NCBI RefSeq assembly: GCF_000007305.1
Contig: NC_003413.1
Coordinates: 1,173,318 to 1,237,317, forward strand
Direction of reading: 5' to 3'
DNA length: 64,000 nt
Origin: Pyrococcus furiosus DSM 3638
GTDB lineage: Archaea > Methanobacteriota_B > Thermococci > Thermococcales > Thermococcaceae
The notes under the pieces are model-generated. The model ran no database searches. It worked only from the letters and a program-made list of their open reading frames with translations, and had not been told where the DNA came from. Position 1 is the stretch's first letter. Every line of letters begins with the position of its first letter. Below, piece by piece: positions 56,523-64,000 of this stretch. Made by a program: the position numbers and the translations under genes.

Positions 56523-58687
56523 TAACTCTCCCTCCATACTCTAAGGGTTATTTGAATTGGCTCGAATAAACCTGGAATCTCTCCCATTGACGCAAATTCT
56601 ATATTCACATTTTCTGGGAGCTTAACTGTAATTGGTGAGTCCCTAGTCCCGTACCCTCCAAGATTCTTGAAGAGTCTAATTATGGCGTCATCTACGGCAT
56701 ATTGTTTGCTTCCTTCGAGGAGTTCTTCTGCACTTAACTGGCAATAAGGCTCTTCACCTGCTGTTATTGTATCCTCATAAACGTTTATGCCATCAGTCCA
56801 GTGGTATGTTATATTATATCCCCCACATCCTTCCCGTATATACTTTGGAAAGACCTTTCCATAGCCAGCATACGCATTTAGGAAATACTTTACTACTCCC
56901 CTAGTAGCCCCCTTTCTATAAGATGTTCCCCCTTCGTCTACTCCAACATCAAGTGTTGCTGTGAATGTGTTTTCTTGATTTGGAATCATCATATACTGCT
57001 CGTTTAACCTAGTATAGGCAATTCTTAATGAATAAACGCCATTTGGCCCGCTGTAAAACTCGTATCTATTTTCAATTAGCCTCTGGGTAGTGCTTGATGC
57101 AAAACAATAGCCAACCCAGAGATCTACATACCAGGGCTCTGCATAGGGAGGGAGGGTATACTTAAAGCTCAGACTCTTGTATGTATCAAGTTCACAGTCC
57201 CATCCAGTGTAATCAGAGTATTTGATGTCCGAGTAGCCTACCTTTATTGATACTGGAATGCTGTAGGGAGTTCTCAAGATTTTTGGCGTGTACTTAATTT
57301 CAATTATGGAGTCTGGATATCCATAGAGTCTGCGAGTTCTTACCCCTTCACAGTCAGGACAGGTTATAGGGTAATACTCTCCATTATACCATATAAAGTA
57401 ATAACCTCCTCCATAAAGAAATCTTCCAATGTTCTCGTCATACTTGGCATCAACAGCTAATACAAAGTCAAAGACCATCTTGGAGAGATTTGAATACGAC
57501 ACTCCTATCCGAGATAATCCCTCTCGTATTTCATCATCAGTAAACTCCACAGTTTCGATTGATGCGGGATCAACGTATTTCTCGGAAATTAGCCAAAGAT
57601 TTTCTCCTAATCCATAGTATAACCTAACTACTTGAGCCCCTTTAACTTTAAATTTCATATTTATACTCTCAATATCTCCTGGGACGAAGTTTTCAAGCAA
57701 GTAAATAAACCCTGTATATTGGGAGGTGACGTCATAAATTTTTATGACTCCCGGGTCTTCTACATATGGAATGCTACTTAGGTATTTCACATATATTGTT
57801 GTACCGCTTCCTATACCCATTTCCCAATAAGAAGAGGAATTATAAAATTTGAATTCTATCACGTTGTCCCCAGGAACGAGGTAATCTTTTATGTCGGGGG
57901 CATTTGGAGCCCCTGAGGTTAGAGATACTCTGTTCCCATTAATATAGACCTCCATTTTTTCGTCACTTCTTTTTACAAAGTTTCCATCTGCCTCTAAAAT
58001 TTTGCTATCAATAGGTAGGTATATGGTTGCATTTACATATAACTCGGTACTCCATATATGTAATGTGTTCTTCCATTCTATTCCTGCCCAGGCCTCAGCA
58101 AGAACTCTCATAAATCCGAATAAGTCTTCTCTAACGGATGTAGCTCTAGTTAAGTATGCCCTTGCCATATATCCCCTGGGGGTCTGATTGTATGCATAAC
58201 CACTCATTAGAAGAGTGGCCTCTGAAACATATGGAGCTTTAGAGTAGTTGCTTCCAACTCTTCTCAGATATGGGCTCGTGTAATTATTAATCAAGAGTTC
58301 GTAGTTATATCCTTTCAAAGTTTGGTTAAGGATGTAGCCTAAAATTATCTCAGCCTTATGCTTTAGATCTTTTTCCGGAAATATGGGATCTGTTGCCCAA
58401 TAAGTAGCAACGATATCTAAGGGTGACATATCTGGTGAGACTATTTCGGAATCCAATATTCCACTCTCACTCCACTTTAAAATTATTTCAGACGAGACTA
58501 GCTGGTTTAATGGTGCCGTCCTAAGAACAATAAGAACATTCTCTGCAGTATGCTGGTATTGGGAGACTAAATAACTTGAATATACCTCTCTCTCAGTCCT
58601 CAGTAGGGAAAAAGTACCAGCTACAACTACAGTTGTTAATAGTAAGGCTAGGAGAGCATCGAGGGTAAATATGAATCCCTTCCTCAT
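56522..58687 (-). CDS. Large surface protein with pilin-like N-terminus
   Basis: The 721-residue protein starts MRKGFIFTLDALLALLLTTV, the same charged-plus-hydrophobic pattern as its neighbours. The rest is beta-rich, with many Asn and Tyr residues and paired Cys (CPDCEG, CYFASST-like region), consistent with an exported structural or adhesive protein. No enzyme motif seen. ATGA overlap with the gene before it. Confidence 0.75.
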   Translation of the reverse strand: MRKGFIFTLDALLALLLTTVVVAGTFSLLRTEREVYSSYLVSQYQHTAENVLIVLRTAPLNQLVSSEIILKWSESGILDSEIVSPDMSPLDIVATYWATDPIFPEKDLKHKAEIILGYILNQTLKGYNYELLINNYTSPYLRRVGSNYSKAPYVSEATLLMSGYAYNQTPRGYMARAYLTRATSVREDLFGFMRVLAEAWAGIEWKNTLHIWSTELYVNATIYLPIDSKILEADGNFVKRSDEKMEVYINGNRVSLTSGAPNAPDIKDYLVPGDNVIEFKFYNSSSYWEMGIGSGTTIYVKYLSSIPYVEDPGVIKIYDVTSQYTGFIYLLENFVPGDIESINMKFKVKGAQVVRLYYGLGENLWLISEKYVDPASIETVEFTDDEIREGLSRIGVSYSNLSKMVFDFVLAVDAKYDENIGRFLYGGGYYFIWYNGEYYPITCPDCEGVRTRRLYGYPDSIIEIKYTPKILRTPYSIPVSIKVGYSDIKYSDYTGWDCELDTYKSLSFKYTLPPYAEPWYVDLWVGYCFASSTTQRLIENRYEFYSGPNGVYSLRIAYTRLNEQYMMIPNQENTFTATLDVGVDEGGTSYRKGATRGVVKYFLNAYAGYGKVFPKYIREGCGGYNITYHWTDGINVYEDTITAGEEPYCQLSAEELLEGSKQYAVDDAIIRLFKNLGGYGTRDSPITVKLPENVNIEFASMGEIPGLFEPIQITLRVWRES

Positions 58688-60126
58688 GAATCATCCCACA
58701 CCCACAGTTTTATTATAGCAGCGTCTAATTTTGGAGCAAGCGCCCACTTAATATCTGGAATTATTTCTATCTTTACTGAACCTCTGTCCCATCCCTCCAA
58801 AGAGTAGAGCCACATTGCAACTGTATCTCCTTCTTGGGGATTGCCAAAGAGATCTTTTAGGGGTATTGATATCGAAGTACTGTTTCCAGTATAGTGAATT
58901 GAAGTGTTTCCATGAACTACAACCGCTCTAACGATGTTTTCAAAAGGCATTCTGTATATCATAAGTCCACTCATATCGGATTTTGATAGCACTACAAAGG
59001 ACATGTTTCCTGGAAGATCGGGAACTGTAATCTTAAGGTAAGAGCCCGCAGGAAGTTGAGATCTAAGAACTCCATAGATCATAGGGACTTCAGAGGATGG
59101 ATTTGCTGAGAGGTCGTAGAGAAAGGTCTCAATGCTCACTGTTCTCTTTTCCACTTCTACCCAGGGAGAACGCTCCATTGATGCCTCGATTATAATTTTA
59201 TCGTTGATAACAGTTCCGTTTATCACGCTAAAGGACAAAGTAGGAATATCCTGAAGTTCAACAACTTGAGCAAATGTGTAGTTTCCTAGGATATTTGGAA
59301 CTGTGCTGTCGTATGCGGAAACAGTGACTACGACGTTTCCCTGTCCAGTAATCTTTAACGTCTGCCAGCATGGATTGAAGTTAATTTGAAGGTCACTTGT
59401 TTTATTGAGAATGAATATCTCTATAACAGTTCCCGGAGGTACAATGATAGGAGGCCTATCGTCTTTTTTATCATCTATTGAAGTGCTTTCTGTTGTTATT
59501 ATCTTCATATAATTTATATAACTTTCATCCTCTTTTTTATTATTTTTATTACCAAGCTTTAGTACGTTTCCCTTTACTAATTTACAGACTTCTTCATTTT
59601 CATATTCGGTTCCGTCAGATCTTCTTAAGAGAATGTAGCTAACGGTAAAGTCTCTTCCATCTGGGCTTTCCACTCTAAAATTGGCCCCACCAGAAGGATT
59701 ATCAAGTCCAAAAGTAACATTTGCAAGGTATACTCTGGGAAAAGTCCCGTTAATGCTAACATTATATCTTGAGAGAAAGACCTCAAGCATGAAGTCTTTC
59801 CCGTTGGAAATATCTATGGCTTTTCCAATAACCTCGGGAGAAGAAAGCTTCATAACTTTGAGATAATCTAGAGCGTAGCTCCTGTTAGAACTTCTAAGTC
59901 CAACAACTTCCAACTTTGAGATATCTAGATGCCAATCTTCGGGCTCACCTGGGCTCTTTAAAAGAACATCCAACATATTCTCAGCTACGTTAGCTCTCTC
60001 ATACCAATCGATAAGTGAAACTATCTCATTCTTTATGCTCTCCGATGTAGCAGAGACCGTTCCAATTATCATAACTACAATTACCATTGAGACCAGTGCA
60101 TCCATGGAAAATACTTGACCCCTCAA
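58684..60126 (-). CDS. Surface protein with pilin-like N-terminus
   Basis: TTG 60126 is chosen because GGTGGGAG precedes it, giving MRGQVFSMDALVSMVIVVM, the same pattern as the next two proteins. A GTG at 60138 would add four residues. About 480 residues. The N-terminal helix is followed by mostly beta structure with an NVSINGTFPRVYLANVTFG segment and many potential N-glycosylation sites. First large gene of the operon. Confidence 0.75.
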   Translation of the reverse strand: MRGQVFSMDALVSMVIVVMIIGTVSATSESIKNEIVSLIDWYERANVAENMLDVLLKSPGEPEDWHLDISKLEVVGLRSSNRSYALDYLKVMKLSSPEVIGKAIDISNGKDFMLEVFLSRYNVSINGTFPRVYLANVTFGLDNPSGGANFRVESPDGRDFTVSYILLRRSDGTEYENEEVCKLVKGNVLKLGNKNNKKEDESYINYMKIITTESTSIDDKKDDRPPIIVPPGTVIEIFILNKTSDLQINFNPCWQTLKITGQGNVVVTVSAYDSTVPNILGNYTFAQVVELQDIPTLSFSVINGTVINDKIIIEASMERSPWVEVEKRTVSIETFLYDLSANPSSEVPMIYGVLRSQLPAGSYLKITVPDLPGNMSFVVLSKSDMSGLMIYRMPFENIVRAVVVHGNTSIHYTGNSTSISIPLKDLFGNPQEGDTVAMWLYSLEGWDRGSVKIEIIPDIKWALAPKLDAAIIKLWVWDDS

Positions 60127-60183
60127 CGCTCCCACCACTTCATAATTATATTGTGTATGGCTTATTTAACGATTTTGATTCAT

Positions 60184-60603
60184 CTATATGTATCCATGCT
60201 CTTGCAAGACACTGATCCACGCTTCCTCAATCTTTCTCGCTAGTACATCTTTTAAAAGCTCTTTTATATCTTCAAATTCAAAAAGGCCCTCCCGATATAC
60301 TATTCCAGAAGTTTTGAGCTTTATCTCTACTTTCTTCTCATTTTTGTCAATTTTTATATCTTCAACTTCGATTTCATGCTTTTTGAGTACCTCTGCTGTT
60401 TTATTCCAGTTACTTTCAAAAACTGTATTTAGAACATCTTCATCTAACTCTCCAATAACATAGGTAATCGTTGCCTGATATTTTATCCCCACAATTTCGG
60501 TATCGTTGAAGATTCTCTCTACTTCAGCGTGAAACATGAACCATTCTCTTTCCTTTTCATCTCCCATTCTAATGAGATCTGAGATCGTGATTTTCTTTAT
60601 CAT
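60184..60603 (-). CDS. Hypothetical protein upstream of the surface operon
   Basis: ATG 60603 follows GGAGGTGCAC; three codons upstream of it are possible but unneeded. The 139-residue soluble alpha-beta protein has no recognised family. The gap to the pilin-like gene is 57 bases, so it may be the first gene of that operon or a separate unit. Function unknown. Confidence 0.65.
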   Translation of the reverse strand: MIKKITISDLIRMGDEKEREWFMFHAEVERIFNDTEIVGIKYQATITYVIGELDEDVLNTVFESNWNKTAEVLKKHEIEVEDIKIDKNEKKVEIKLKTSGIVYREGLFEFEDIKELLKDVLARKIEEAWISVLQEHGYI

Positions 60604-60719
60604 TTTGTGCACCTCCTTTCACGTTATAAAGAAATAGGCATTTAAACCTTCCTAGAATAAGTTCTTTGATACCTTAAGATGATAGTGGAGAACTAACATT
60701 AGCTCCTGCCAAATTCACA

Positions 60720-60923
60720 TTGATACTCAAACCCTCTAAACCTTATTCTTTCTGCTTTACTACTTATCCTTGGAAAAAGTTAAAGCTCAAGGAGCATTCA
60801 AAGGTCATCATTAAGATAATTGATGAGGAGGAGATTGAGAAAATCTTGGATTCAATGATTATCGAGAAAGTTGAGGGTATAGATTATAAGAAGCTTAAGG
60901 AGACCCACTATGAATCTCTCTAA
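60720..60923 (+). pseudogene. VapB-type (DUF104) antitoxin remnant
   Basis: The segment from about 60765 reads YPWKKLKLKEHSKVIIKIID, like the LEKLDLKEGTKV core of DUF104 antitoxins, and ends ...GIDYKKLKETHYESL. The 5' part is not antitoxin-like and lacks a ribosome binding site, so the start is lost or shifted. The end overlaps the VapC fragment by 14 bases, the normal arrangement of vapBC. Confidence 0.6.
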
Positions 60924-61050
60924 AGTCTTTGTAGATTCTTATATTCTGGGTAGGATTGGTGACGAGAACGCAAAGGCATTATCTCGTAGAATATTAGATT
61001 ATCTTGGCTCTCAGGATAAAAAAACTAGTGAACCAAAACGACAATTATGA
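60910..61050 (+). pseudogene. VapC (PIN-domain) toxin fragment
   Basis: ATG 60910 opens MNLSKVFVDSYILGRIGDEN, the first PIN strand with its catalytic Asp, but the frame stops after 46 codons, whereas VapC is about 130-140. Downstream DNA holds further decayed pieces such as EAQTPKEVLEELKSSP ending near 61204. The toxin is inactive. Confidence 0.6.
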
Positions 61051-61656
61051 AAACTCATAAAACAATGAGTTTTAGCTGTAAACTAGCTAGATTAATTATC
61101 TCTCAAAACAAACCTAAGCATAATTAATGGGATTTCTGCTGTGCTACTATTAATGAAGCACAAACACCTAAAGAAGTGCTGGAAGAGTTAAAATCAAGCC
61201 CATAAATCTTGGAGAAGTTGAATCAAAATATTAATTCAAAAAGTTCCTTATGAGAAAGAAGCGCTAGAGTAGTCACTTGATTGGTAAAGACAATGCATGA
61301 AATCTCGGAGGAAGACTACAAACCTGCAAAAGCGTTCGAAAACCAGGCATATTTAATAATATTCTCAGTGTATTTGGGATAACTTAGACATAAAATAAAA
61401 AACGGTTACTTCAGTAACCCTTGCAATATCTGCAACTTCCCGCTCATAGTCGTAAATCAGCTTAGAGGAACCACAACTTGGACACTTGCCAATATCCACC
61501 CCAAAATACAACAAACACCCTCAAGGAGCCCTTAAAATCAGAATTTCTTGAAATTCTAGGCTTCAGAAATTTTTACCAGAAATATGGTAAGTTTCTGACC
61601 ACTATTGTATGGAAGTTGTTCTCCACTTAACAACCTAAAATTTCCGTAATGCAAAA
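61051..61656. other. Degraded region between VapC and the 61657 gene
   Basis: No intact gene is visible. It holds more VapC-like debris on the plus strand (to about 61310) and a minus-strand zinc-ribbon fragment (61365-61499, listed separately). The 3' end of the region, 61500-61656, is AT-rich and shows nothing clear. Confidence 0.45.
61365..61499 (-). pseudogene. Zinc-ribbon protein fragment
   Basis: GTG 61499 opens a 44-residue frame: VDIGKCPSCGSSKLIYDYER and then 24 more residues, ending at TGA 61365-61367. The first half is a clean CxxC zinc-ribbon knuckle like those of TFB, RNA polymerase subunits and some transposases, but the second CxxC is absent. It is a short remnant or a very small protein. 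Confidence 0.4.
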
Positions 61657-61926
61657 TTACTGCACTTTCTTTAGATACTTCTCAGCAAACTCCTCAAGAT
61701 TAAAGGCCAATTGATGGGCAAGCTCGTGAGAAAATCTAAAATACCTCTCAAGATAAAACTCAAAAACTTCATGCAGAATTGTTTTCAATTCTTCCAACTT
61801 GTTCTCCTGCTCGACAACTATAATTTCACCTTCCTCAAACCACCATCCTGTTTCTTCAAGAATCTCAGCCCAGTTTGGATAAGAAGCCTTAATCTCAGAA
61901 GGCTTAAGAACCCGGACTACAACCAC
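61657..61926 (-). CDS. Small helical protein of mobile-element flavour
   Basis: The 89-residue protein has a short beta start (VVVRVLKPSEIKASYPNW) and a helical end with ILHEVFEFYLERYFRFSHELAHQLAF. Similar short proteins, with an H-E...H-x2-A-H-x-L pattern, are common in Thermococcales virus- and plasmid-like regions. Function unknown. It is divergent from the 61997 gene. Confidence 0.6.
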   Translation of the reverse strand: MVVVRVLKPSEIKASYPNWAEILEETGWWFEEGEIIVVEQENKLEELKTILHEVFEFYLERYFRFSHELAHQLAFNLEEFAEKYLKKVQ

Positions 61927-61996
61927 AGTATCACCAATAGACCATTTCTAGCAAACTTTAAATACTTTTCTATTAAATTACAGTTGGGTGAAGATT

Positions 61997-63487
61997 ATGA
62001 AATACAAGGATATTAATACACTAAATTACAAAAATTTACAAGACATGGAGTACATTGCAGCCTTGACAGGTAAAGTACCGTACTACGACTTTGAAACAAA
62101 AGAGTCAAAATTTATTGAGAAGAACAAAATTCAACAGCTAATTTCAGAGCTCGTAAAGGAGGAAAAGTTTGCTGAGGCAAAAGAGCTGATGGAGTCCTCG
62201 AAAAAAGACTACCTTAAAGAGCTTGAGAAAAACCTCACTCCAAAACTCCTCTCCCTCAGGATTTCGTTTCCATTGTGGGTGAAGCTTTACGCTTTGGCAC
62301 TCAAGCATGAGACTTCCCCATCAGCAATTCTCAGGAGGCTTTTGATCAATGCAACTAAAAGCCTCATTGATGAATTGAACGAGGCAGGGATAATCACTCC
62401 AAGGGCTTACTTGCTGATTAAGGAGTCCCTTGACAGCTTGGAGAAACTGCAGGAGAGGAGGACGTTTAATGAGGATGAAGTAGGCAGGAAGTACATACTA
62501 ATTTATGAACATGAGGAACCGATAAGTGTTTCTGACTTAAAGCACATCCATTATTTCTTGAAGCGTCTTGTGAAAGCCTACGTCAAGCAGGATAACATTC
62601 CAGAAGAAATCGTGAACTTGCTTTTTGAGAAAACCGTCGCTAGCGATTTTGAAACCCCTGAGGCGTTCTTTTACACATACGTGGGTGTTTTCAAAGAGAA
62701 TAATGAGATATTCCTAAGGTTAGGTCCAGAAGTGAATACTCTCGACTTTTACTATGTTGTGTTTGAGTACCCAATAAGAGCAATTCAAGAATTTCCACCA
62801 GAAATTGTACTGAAATTTCACAAGAAGATTCTCTTTAATGCCTTCGTGGATTGTCCTCATGTTATTGAAAAGATAAAGGCAAAGCTTGAAGGGGATGAAG
62901 CTTTGACTCTTGATGATTACAAGAGCATTTTCTGCCATAACTTTGACAAAGAGATAGAGATATTATTCAGAGAAGGCACCAAGCCGTTTATTTATCCTGA
63001 AGGGGGTCAAGAATTCATGCATGTTGAATTTCTGCCCTACTGTTTTGAGGACTATCCCCTACCCCTATTTGGGATGGAGTTTTCAGAAAGAGAGCTTAAG
63101 ATAGATGGAATAGCTCTCAAGAGAAGGCCAAGCAAAAATGAAGTTAAGGAGAATCTTGAAAGATTAAGGAGCATTGCTAAAAAAGCATACTATGAAGCTG
63201 TAGGGTTAAGTGATGAAAAGGTTACTGAAGCGAGGGCAAAAGTCGAGAAAGGAGAAATTGATGAGGAAGTGTTAGAGATTCTCAGTGTTGCTAAGGGTGT
63301 CGATGCATTTCTTGACTATCTGCTTGTAAGGCAAGAGGGGGGTAAGGATTTGCTCTCAGCGTTTTCAAAGCCCTCTGAAGTGTTCACAACAACATTTCCA
63401 AAGCCTCTCGTCAGAATACTGGAGCTGTTCTATGGAAAGAAAGTAAAAGAGATCTTGGAAGAACTTATTCTCAAAGAACAGCTTTAA
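61997..63487 (+). CDS. Large hypothetical protein in accessory region
   Basis: ATG 61997 follows GGGTGAAG; a GTG 9 bases earlier is also in frame. About 496 residues, charged, mostly helical, with no membrane helices. Residues 85-120 read LSLRISFPLWVKLYALALKHETSPSAILRRLL, resembling a short ribbon-helix-helix or recruiting segment. No family recognised. A TTTAAATA box lies about 35 bases upstream. Not operonic with its neighbours. Confidence 0.7.
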   Translation: MKYKDINTLNYKNLQDMEYIAALTGKVPYYDFETKESKFIEKNKIQQLISELVKEEKFAEAKELMESSKKDYLKELEKNLTPKLLSLRISFPLWVKLYALALKHETSPSAILRRLLINATKSLIDELNEAGIITPRAYLLIKESLDSLEKLQERRTFNEDEVGRKYILIYEHEEPISVSDLKHIHYFLKRLVKAYVKQDNIPEEIVNLLFEKTVASDFETPEAFFYTYVGVFKENNEIFLRLGPEVNTLDFYYVVFEYPIRAIQEFPPEIVLKFHKKILFNAFVDCPHVIEKIKAKLEGDEALTLDDYKSIFCHNFDKEIEILFREGTKPFIYPEGGQEFMHVEFLPYCFEDYPLPLFGMEFSERELKIDGIALKRRPSKNEVKENLERLRSIAKKAYYEAVGLSDEKVTEARAKVEKGEIDEEVLEILSVAKGVDAFLDYLLVRQEGGKDLLSAFSKPSEVFTTTFPKPLVRILELFYGKKVKEILEELILKEQL

Positions 63488-63589
63488 CTTTTCTTCTTTT
63501 TGTCTCCTAATTCTAGTACTTGAAGAGGCATGCACTATGAAAAACCGAAAAATTTAAAATACAACAATATTACAAAATGCAAAAATTTT
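63488..63589. other. AT-rich intergenic segment
   Basis: No gene seen. Contains AT-rich runs (AAAAATTTAAAATA) and precedes the direct-repeat pair. Confidence 0.4.
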
Positions 63590-63624
63590 ATATTACGGAA
63601 GTTTCTAGTATAATATTACGGAAG
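63590..63624 (+). repeat. Tandem ATATTACGGAAG direct repeats before the last gene
   Basis: ATATTACGGAAG occurs at 63590-63601 and 63613-63624, 23 bases apart (about two helical turns). The second copy adjoins the AGGTGAT ribosome binding site. TTCCGTAAT, the reverse of the core, occurs at about 61642-61650. Confidence 0.6.
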
Positions 63625-63633
63625 AGGTGATAG

Positions 63634-64000
63634 GGTGGAGACATTGGTAGTTTTACTGAGCCAAGGTTAATTGTTGGGAGTAAGGATCTTGTACATGAGA
63701 AAAATGAAAGAACAAGAGTGTATTCCACAGCTAGGGGAATGAGAGGCCGTGAAAATGGACAAGTATTATTTGAAGCGTTGATTGATTACCTCGTAGCTGA
63801 TTGTTGGGAATGCACTAAGAAATTAGCAAGTGAAGAATTCGAGAAGACTACTCAAGAACACTGCTTTAAAGTGTTGGCAAAAGAAATTGAATGGGATGTC
63901 TCAAAAGCAAGAGTTCTGCTTGAATATGTTGAAATTTTCAAAAATGATTCTTTAATGAAAGGACTTGAAGAGGGTTTTGATTGGTTAAAAATTGATTTGA
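63634..64000 (+). CDS. Hypothetical protein, partial, start uncertain
   Basis: From 63634 the frame GGT GGA GAC ATT... runs open to the window end, but a TAG precedes it and no normal start lies in its first part (GTG 63718 and ATG 63739 are the first). A GTG at 63635 behind GAGGTGAT gives only 11 codons in another frame, so a one-base deletion near 63640 is likely. The visible protein (EPRLIVGSKDLVHEKNER ... WECTKKLASEEFEKTT) is unlike any family I know. Confidence 0.5.

Noticed and set aside
60138-60180. GTG 60138 as the start of the first pilin-like gene
   Set aside because: TTG 60126 gives the MR-G...DAL start shared by the two neighbours and has better spacing to GGTGGGAG.

Overview
The window is chromosomal DNA of a hyperthermophilic archaeon of the order Thermococcales, almost certainly Pyrococcus furiosus. 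The 54-residue rubredoxin, the superoxide reductase, rubrerythrin, TATA-binding protein, aIF5A, L10e and pyrrolidone-carboxylate peptidase read as the P. furiosus proteins. The DNA is AT-rich, start sites carry GAGGTGAT-type ribosome binding sites, promoters have archaeal TATA boxes, and the few GC-rich intergenic patches are structured RNA (a tRNA and a probable H/ACA guide RNA).

Layout. 0-8 kb: uracil uptake and salvage (uraA-upp), a Mo/W-bis-PGD oxidoreductase operon on the minus strand, and the two-subunit L-proline dehydrogenase (PDH1 type). 8-14 kb: an ABC exporter operon (permease, ATPase, large NEW3-type secreted protein, second permease). It is broken twice: an IS982-family element with intact target duplication sits in the first permease, and an extra T shifts the frame of the secreted protein. 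14-25 kb: aromatic aminotransferase, an NSS sodium symporter with a tiny MetS-like partner, two m5C RNA methyltransferases, RpiA, Nep1, a divergent LeuT-fold transporter and aIF5A. 25-29.4 kb: a methionine-synthesis operon (PLP gamma-family enzyme, MTHFR-like protein, a zinc-less MetE paralogue, a zinc-bearing core MetE). 30.4 kb: tRNA-Leu(UAG). 31-34 kb: 5-oxoprolinase pxpABC. 34-36 kb: QueE, a QueD-like PTPS protein, L10e and a decayed archaeal ATPase gene.

36.8-45 kb is a redox and sulfur region: superoxide reductase, rubredoxin, rubrerythrin, a histone-fold protein, the SufCBD Fe-S scaffold operon with a palindromic operator candidate, ThiI, an E1-like sulfur-carrier activator and a TudS/DUF523-like protein. 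44.5-53 kb: a metal-site-less phosphoesterase homologue, a flippase, ProRS, a UPF0200 kinase-like protein, TBP, a dihydropteroate-synthase homologue, and a tightly coupled operon of metallo-beta-lactamase protein, UPF0248, Pcp and a lipoprotein nuclease. 52.6-52.85 kb holds two GC islands, one with all parts of an H/ACA guide RNA.

53-60.6 kb: a minus-strand operon of three large surface proteins with pilin-like N-termini (one with a DUF2341 module) and a DUF2101 membrane protein, the best candidate here for a poorly described cell-surface system. 60.6-64 kb is accessory DNA: a broken VapBC pair, a zinc-ribbon fragment, orphan proteins of virus/plasmid flavour, and a last gene cut by the window end that is preceded by direct repeats.
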